The notes under the pieces were generated by a model that worked only from the letters and a program-made list of their open reading frames with translations, made no database searches and had not been told where the DNA came from. DNA of 27,769 bases, taken from positions 1 through 27,769 of the forward strand of contig JAUSOA010000064.1 in assembly GCA_030656435.1 (NCBI GenBank), written 5' to 3'. Of the stretch, positions 23,327 to 27,769 are shown in pieces. The stretch is from Acholeplasmataceae bacterium (GTDB lineage Bacteria; Bacillota_I; Bacilli_A; Acholeplasmatales; Acholeplasmataceae). Position 1 is the first letter of the stretch, and every line of letters starts with the position of its first letter. Made by a program: the position numbers and the translations under genes.

Positions 23327-24007
23327 ATGTGTGGAAGATTTACAATCACAGTTGACCTAGAGGATTTAAGAGAATATTTGGTCGAACATTTTGATATCTC
23401 TGAAATGAAAAGTGAGTTTCAGCTACCAAGGTATAATGTAGCACCAAGCCAAGACGTCATTACCATCATCAATGATGGGAATAAAAACCGTGTTGGTCTC
23501 CTTAAATGGGGATTTGTTCCTTATTTCGCAAAGGATGAAAAAATAGGAAATTCGATGATTAATGCGAAATCTGAAACCTTAATCGATAAACCCTCCTTCA
23601 AATCTTCATTTCAATTAAAGCGTTGTGTCATTTTGGCTGATAGCTTTTATGAATGGAAAAGAGAAGAAAACAGTAAAACACCGATGCGTATTGGGTTATC
23701 GGACGAAAAACTGTTTCCTATGGCTGGATTGTGGTCAACATTTGTTAAACCCGATGGCACTAAGCTTCATACGACAACGATTATTACAACAAAGGCCAAT
23801 GAACTAATGAGTGAAATTCATGATAGAATGCCAGTTATTTTAGATGATGTTGCTGTAAAAGAATGGTTAAATCCAAGAAATCAAGATCTACTCAATCTAT
23901 CTAATTTGCTTCAACCATTCCCATCAGAAAAAATGTATGCATATCCAGTCAATTCAGTTGTCAATAACGCTAAAAATGATTCAAAGGAATGCATCTTAAA
24001 AGTATAA
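23327..24007 (+). CDS. SRAP protein (YedK/HMCES family), abasic-site crosslinker
   Basis: Shields abasic sites in single-stranded DNA by forming a thiazolidine crosslink through Cys2. The 226-residue protein begins MCGRFT with the required Cys2; the other active-site residues are in INAKSET (Asn), DSFYEWK (Glu) and EIHDRMPVIL (His). Length is normal. GAGGTGG precedes the ATG, 26 nt after the nuclease-helicase stop, so both are probably one transcript. The pairing suggests a joint role in handling damaged single-stranded DNA. A good terminator follows at once. Confidence 0.95.
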   Translation: MCGRFTITVDLEDLREYLVEHFDISEMKSEFQLPRYNVAPSQDVITIINDGNKNRVGLLKWGFVPYFAKDEKIGNSMINAKSETLIDKPSFKSSFQLKRCVILADSFYEWKREENSKTPMRIGLSDEKLFPMAGLWSTFVKPDGTKLHTTTIITTKANELMSEIHDRMPVILDDVAVKEWLNPRNQDLLNLSNLLQPFPSEKMYAYPVNSVVNNAKNDSKECILKV

Positions 24008-24013
24008 AGAATT

Positions 24014-24052
24014 AACCCCAATTCATTTGAACTGGGGTTATTATTATTTTTT
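24014..24052 (+). terminator. Terminator after the SRAP gene
   Basis: AACCCCA and TGGGGTT with inner TTC/GAA pairing, followed by TATTATTATTTTTT. The T-run overlaps the last codons of the convergent methyltransferase gene. On the minus strand the same stem lacks a good T-run. Confidence 0.85.
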
Positions 24053-24838
24053 GACGACTGCTTTAATTGAATAAGACAATGGAATTTGATTTCTAAAGTC
24101 CTTATATTGAAATAGATAAGGCTTGACTTCTACCATGTTTCCATTTTGCCAGAATAATGTATCAAACTCGTTAAAGTAGCAAATCGAGAGTCCAGCTTCA
24201 ATGAGTGCATTGATGATATCACTTATTGAATGATTCCACCAATAGTTATTTGCATGCTTAACCTCGCTTGCATATCCTCCAATATCATTAGACTGATCTG
24301 GTAAAGCGTTGAAATAATCATATTTTAAATTAGTTTTCCCTTTTGAAAGATCTTCTTCATCAAAAAGATGGAAAAAGGGATGTGAGTCATAGACATAAAA
24401 GTATCCATCATCCTTCATCATTTCTCTTACTACCTTCGCCCATTTCTTTAAGTCAGGCAACCACCCAAGCACACCTTCAGATGTAAAAACAATATCGTAT
24501 TTCTCGTGGTGTATTTCACTAAGCTTTAAAACATCTGACTCGATAAATGATATATGATCCATTTGAAAGTCACTTGCTAGCTTATTTGCATAATAAACAT
24601 TAGTATCCGATAAATCAACACCAACTGCTTTAGATAAACCTAAACTTCCAAGTGAAATTGTATCTGCCCCAGTATTGCATTGTAGATGAATGAGTGTTTT
24701 TCCCTTGATGTCTCCTAATTCTCTTAGGATATTTTCATTGATGCGTACCTTATTTTCAGTAAGTTTTTTCTTATAATGCTCATAATGATCCTTTGATAAT
24801 AAGCTCCAAGCTTTTTTGTTGTCATTAATTTCCTTCAT
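24044..24838 (-). CDS. Class I SAM-dependent methyltransferase
   Basis: A 264-residue Rossmann-fold methyltransferase of unknown substrate. SAM motif I reads TLIHLQCNTGADTISLGSLG, followed by the acidic AVGVDLSD (motif II), SFIESDVLKL and YDIVFTSEGVLGWLPDL. It resembles the large unassigned group of small-molecule methyltransferases often next to stress genes. ATG at 24838 has AAGGAG 7 nt upstream; an in-frame ATG at 24883 runs through the promoter and is rejected. It is a single-gene unit between the SRAP gene (convergent) and tetR. Confidence 0.85.
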   Translation of the reverse strand: MKEINDNKKAWSLLSKDHYEHYKKKLTENKVRINENILRELGDIKGKTLIHLQCNTGADTISLGSLGLSKAVGVDLSDTNVYYANKLASDFQMDHISFIESDVLKLSEIHHEKYDIVFTSEGVLGWLPDLKKWAKVVREMMKDDGYFYVYDSHPFFHLFDEEDLSKGKTNLKYDYFNALPDQSNDIGGYASEVKHANNYWWNHSISDIINALIEAGLSICYFNEFDTLFWQNGNMVEVKPYLFQYKDFRNQIPLSYSIKAVVKK

Positions 24839-24868
24839 GTCGATTCTCCTTCTAGTTTTTTCAAAACA

Positions 24869-24877
24869 ATTATACCA
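24869..24877 (-). promoter_or_regulatory. Extended -10 promoter of the methyltransferase gene
   Basis: TGG followed by TATAAT on the minus strand, 31 nt before the start. No clear -35, as is common with extended -10 promoters. Confidence 0.55.
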
Positions 24878-24886
24878 TATCAAAAG

Positions 24887-24917
24887 ATGAAAAAAGATAC
24901 CACGTTTGATATCTTTT
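24887..24917 (-). terminator. Terminator after tetR
   Basis: AAAAGATA (24917-24910, minus) pairs with TATCTTTT (24899-24892) over a 10-nt loop and runs into further T. It begins 11 nt after the tetR stop. Confidence 0.75.
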
Positions 24918-24927
24918 CCTTAGTTAT

Positions 24928-25509
24928 TTATTTAAGTAATTGTAAAACATGTGCGAAGACCAGTTCACATAAGTCATCTTCAGAAATTTCTATTTCTTTA
25001 TTGACATACTGATAGAGTAACCCAGAAACGACTGCTTGAATCACATTTTTAATATATGGTTTAGGTTCCTTTTGCTCGAGAGTACCTTCAACAATACCTA
25101 AATAGATAATTCCTGCAAATCTTTTATCCATTTGTTCTTGAATATGCTTCATATGATGAGGAATGCTTTGATCAAATTTCATAAATGCCTCATGATGACT
25201 ATTCATAATCGCATCCATTAAAACCTTTGCATCCTTCATAACAGTTAGTATTTTTTGAATTTGTTCAATAAATGCACCCTTGAAATCCATGGACTCAATG
25301 TCACTTGTTAATATAGATTCATACTGACTTAACAAATATTTATAAGTTTCACAGATCATGTCTTCCTTGCTGGAAAAATGCTCATATAAAGTGCTTTTAC
25401 CGATTTCAGCCTCTGCTGCAATCGTTGACAAAGAAATGTTATCTAAATTAACACCATCTTTAATATAAGAAATTAGGACAGAAAGAATTTTTTCCTTAGT
25501 TGACTGCAT
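24928..25509 (-). CDS. TetR-family transcriptional regulator
   Basis: DNA-binding repressor of 193 residues. The N-terminal helix-turn-helix is ISLSTIAAEAEIGKSTLYEHFSSKEDM (about 25-51), a clear TetR signature; the rest is the helical ligand-binding and dimer domain. Its start lies inside the end of the RND exporter gene (14-nt overlap), so it is translated from the same message and most likely controls that exporter in response to a pump substrate. No operator can be shown because the operon promoter lies beyond the window. Confidence 0.92.
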   Translation of the reverse strand: MQSTKEKILSVLISYIKDGVNLDNISLSTIAAEAEIGKSTLYEHFSSKEDMICETYKYLLSQYESILTSDIESMDFKGAFIEQIQKILTVMKDAKVLMDAIMNSHHEAFMKFDQSIPHHMKHIQEQMDKRFAGIIYLGIVEGTLEQKEPKPYIKNVIQAVVSGLLYQYVNKEIEISEDDLCELVFAHVLQLLK

Positions 25510-27769
25510 GCTCTTCTGCCTCTCTTTTCATCCGCTTTCTATTCAGCATTGCATAAATTGTGGGGACTACAACAAGTGTTAAAATAGTCGCATAAATCAG
25601 TCCACCAATTGCAGTGATTGCCATTGGTTGTAAAAGCTCTGATCCTTCACCAAAGCCTATTGCCATAGTGAATAGAGCTAAAATAGTTGTAAGTGCAGTC
25701 ATAAATATTGGTCTAAGTCTTGTTTGCCCTGCCTCAATGATTGCTTCTTTGACAGTTTTTCCGCTTTCTCTAAGTTTGTTGATATAGTCAATTAAAACAA
25801 TACCATTATTTACAACAACCCCTATTAAGATGATTAGCCCCATGATTGAAACTAAGCTCAAGAATTGATTGGTAATGAGAAGCGCTAGCATACCACCTGT
25901 GAATGCTAGAGGAATAGTAAATAAAATAATAAACGGATAAACTAGGGATTGGAATTGAATAGCCATTACCATGTAGACCAGTAAAATCGCAACAATCGCT
26001 GCAATAATTAAATCAGATACTGCTTGTAATATATCCTCATTTTCTCCTTGGAATGTTACATTATATCCATTTCCATGCTGTGTAAACTCATTTGAGGATA
26101 GATATGCATTCACTCTTTCATTAACTGTTCTACTCACAAGCGTTACGTTTTTCCCTTGTTCAACTTGTGCAGTTACTGTGACAAAACGAGTAGAGCCATC
26201 TGTTCTAATGGTTGCAAAGCCTGGACTATAATCAACAACAGCAACACTGTTAGCTGTTTCATCAAACAATGGTGCTAAAGATAAGGAAGCTAGCGTTGGG
26301 TCAACACTCATTGGATTCATAACAATTGATCCAGCAGTCACTTTTAGATACGGGTTAATGACAAATCTTATTGGAGTTCCCACAACATATCCTGGTAGCA
26401 TCGCATTCAATACATAAATGCTTTGCTTCGAAGATTCCATGTAGGAATCAATCATTTGTCTTGTTGATGCATCAAATAAAAGTATGCCACCAAGAAAGTT
26501 CTTATAATCGCCAAACACATCAAAGTTAATTCCACCAGCAAATGAATCACTTGGTAAATCAAGTACATATGAAATCCCTTCAATTTCGACAGTTAAGGAT
26601 TGAGATGCACCGAGTGCACTTAAATTTGCGAATAGGTAATTGACATTATCCATTACTGCTTGGTTTGTTAAGCCATAGGTCATGGCATTGGTTCTATCCA
26701 CAGTAATTTTTACATTATCAGCACTATAGGAAATTCCACTGTCTGCCTTAATGACACCAGGTGTATTATCTAAAATAGCTGTAATATCATTGGCTATAAT
26801 TTCTAGTGTTTCCAAATCATATCCACTTACCTTGATGTTAACACCTTGTGCGCCACCAAGTGCACCAGTACTATTTTGTGCAGAGACTGTTGTTTCTAAT
26901 ATTTGAGTAGCTTGCATATTGATTCCACTAAAATCGAAATTATTGATTAAATCTAAGATATAGGATTCATAGAATTGAGTAGACTCACTTCTATTCTTTT
27001 CTAGATTAATGGTAAATGTAATCGATCCATCCGATCTAGCACCGCCCATCATTCTACCAAATCTACCCATCATCCCTGATCCACCAATCGATGTAGATAC
27101 AATTTCAATATCCTCGATGGCCATCAATTGATTGCTTAATTGATCAGCAAACTCTGCTTTATCAGCAAAAAGAGTTTGTGTGGTTGTAGAAATTGTAATA
27201 TCAATAACACCTTCATCCGAAGTTGGAAGCATGATGAATCCCTTTGCTGTGACTAGCCAAACAGAACCGAGTAATAAAACAATGACGGTAACTAACGTTA
27301 ATGCTTTATTCTTGATTGTAAATAGGACTGATGACTTATACCAAGATTTCAAGGTATACATCACTTTTCCTTCATTTTGAGCGCGTGTGTCATCTAGCAT
27401 TCTAGATGCCATTGCGGGAACAAGTGTTAATGCAATGACTAAGCTCGCTCCAAGAGAGTAAGCAATTGTTAATGCCATTGAAATGAAGACATCAGCAATC
27501 ATACCTTCAATAAATACAATGGGAAGGAAAACAGCGGCTGTTGTTAAAGTCGACGAGGTGATTGCACCAGCAACTTGCTTAGAGCCTTCTATTGCTGCCT
27601 CTTTTTTAGATTTACCCTCGCCAATCATACGGTATATATTTTCAATAACTACAATCGAGTTATCGACTAACATTCCTATACCTAAGGCAAGGCCACCCAT
27701 TGAGACAAGATTTAAGGTAACATTGGTAAAATACATGAGCATGAAAGCTGCAATGACAGAAATTGGTAT
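25496..27769 (-). CDS. RND-family efflux transporter, C-terminal part (cut by window edge)
   Basis: Proton-driven inner-membrane exporter of the HAE-type RND superfamily, akin to SwrC of Bacillus. The frame stays open to the right edge (757 codons visible); the first one to three hundred residues of a protein of about 1000-1100 lie outside. Visible: helix 4 with GGLALGIGMLVDNSIVVIENI (Asp then Asn where AcrB has two Asp, usual for Gram-positive members), the large outer loop, and the second membrane block with MAIQFQSLVYPFIILFTIPLAF and IILIGVVVNNGIVLIDYIN. A met at 27742 is internal, not the start. A Met/Gly/Arg-rich stretch (MMGRFGRMMGG) in the first outer loop may be flexible. Adaptor gene not visible. 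Confidence 0.93.
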   Translation of the reverse strand: MPISVIAAFMLMYFTNVTLNLVSMGGLALGIGMLVDNSIVVIENIYRMIGEGKSKKEAAIEGSKQVAGAITSSTLTTAAVFLPIVFIEGMIADVFISMALTIAYSLGASLVIALTLVPAMASRMLDDTRAQNEGKVMYTLKSWYKSSVLFTIKNKALTLVTVIVLLLGSVWLVTAKGFIMLPTSDEGVIDITISTTTQTLFADKAEFADQLSNQLMAIEDIEIVSTSIGGSGMMGRFGRMMGGARSDGSITFTINLEKNRSESTQFYESYILDLINNFDFSGINMQATQILETTVSAQNSTGALGGAQGVNIKVSGYDLETLEIIANDITAILDNTPGVIKADSGISYSADNVKITVDRTNAMTYGLTNQAVMDNVNYLFANLSALGASQSLTVEIEGISYVLDLPSDSFAGGINFDVFGDYKNFLGGILLFDASTRQMIDSYMESSKQSIYVLNAMLPGYVVGTPIRFVINPYLKVTAGSIVMNPMSVDPTLASLSLAPLFDETANSVAVVDYSPGFATIRTDGSTRFVTVTAQVEQGKNVTLVSRTVNERVNAYLSSNEFTQHGNGYNVTFQGENEDILQAVSDLIIAAIVAILLVYMVMAIQFQSLVYPFIILFTIPLAFTGGMLALLITNQFLSLVSIMGLIILIGVVVNNGIVLIDYINKLRESGKTVKEAIIEAGQTRLRPIFMTALTTILALFTMAIGFGEGSELLQPMAITAIGGLIYATILTLVVVPTIYAMLNRKRMKREAEEHAVN

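Overview
The window is a low-GC, almost entirely minus-strand segment from a Bacillota/Mycoplasmatota-type bacterium. The closest general picture is a free-living, fermentative relative of the Acholeplasma/Izemoplasma group, but this placement is inferred from gene content and base composition only. TGA is a true stop here: hutH/hutU, hutU/ftcD and rnfD/rnfG all overlap as ATGA, so the mycoplasma UGA=Trp code is not used. There are strong GGAGG-type ribosome sites and consensus sigma-A promoters.

Layout. (1) 1-8460: a minus-strand amino-acid fermentation operon in the order tnaA, buk, ptb, hutH, hutU, ftcD, hutI (hutI is cut by the left edge). A promoter and a CcpA/cre-like site lie in front of tnaA. 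It converts tryptophan to indole + pyruvate + NH3 and histidine to formiminoglutamate/glutamate, and supplies an acyl-phosphate/acyl-kinase pair for ATP. (2) 8603-10289: a small lipoprotein gene with a perfect consensus promoter, followed by about 1 kb of non-coding DNA holding ten tandem, structurally conserved hairpin units (nine close copies and one diverged) that end at a minus-strand terminator. I could not match this array to any family I know, and it is the most interesting element of the window. (3) 10394-14402: a five-gene membrane redox operon with RNF-like D, G, E and A subunits plus an NqrF-type NADH subunit, without NqrA, RnfB or RnfC. (4) 14461-17309: htpG, a GNAT acetyltransferase and ridA. 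(5) 17322-19654: nrdJ, a B12-dependent ribonucleotide reductase. (6) 19696-20866: a stand-alone DUF2804 gene. (7) 20942-24052: the only plus-strand unit, a nuclease-helicase fusion followed by an SRAP abasic-site protein. (8) 24044-27769: a SAM methyltransferase, and a TetR regulator overlapping the end of an RND exporter that is cut by the right edge.

How it fits together. The amino-acid operon feeds pyruvate, glutamate and acyl-CoA into fermentation, and the RNF/NQR-like pump would reoxidise NADH while moving ions. The repair genes and the efflux block look like ordinary accessory housekeeping. The hairpin array reads as RNA made from the minus strand: several units pair only through G.U wobbles that would be A.C mismatches on the other strand, the base changes between copies compensate each other, and the promoter, lipoprotein, array and terminator line up in that direction.
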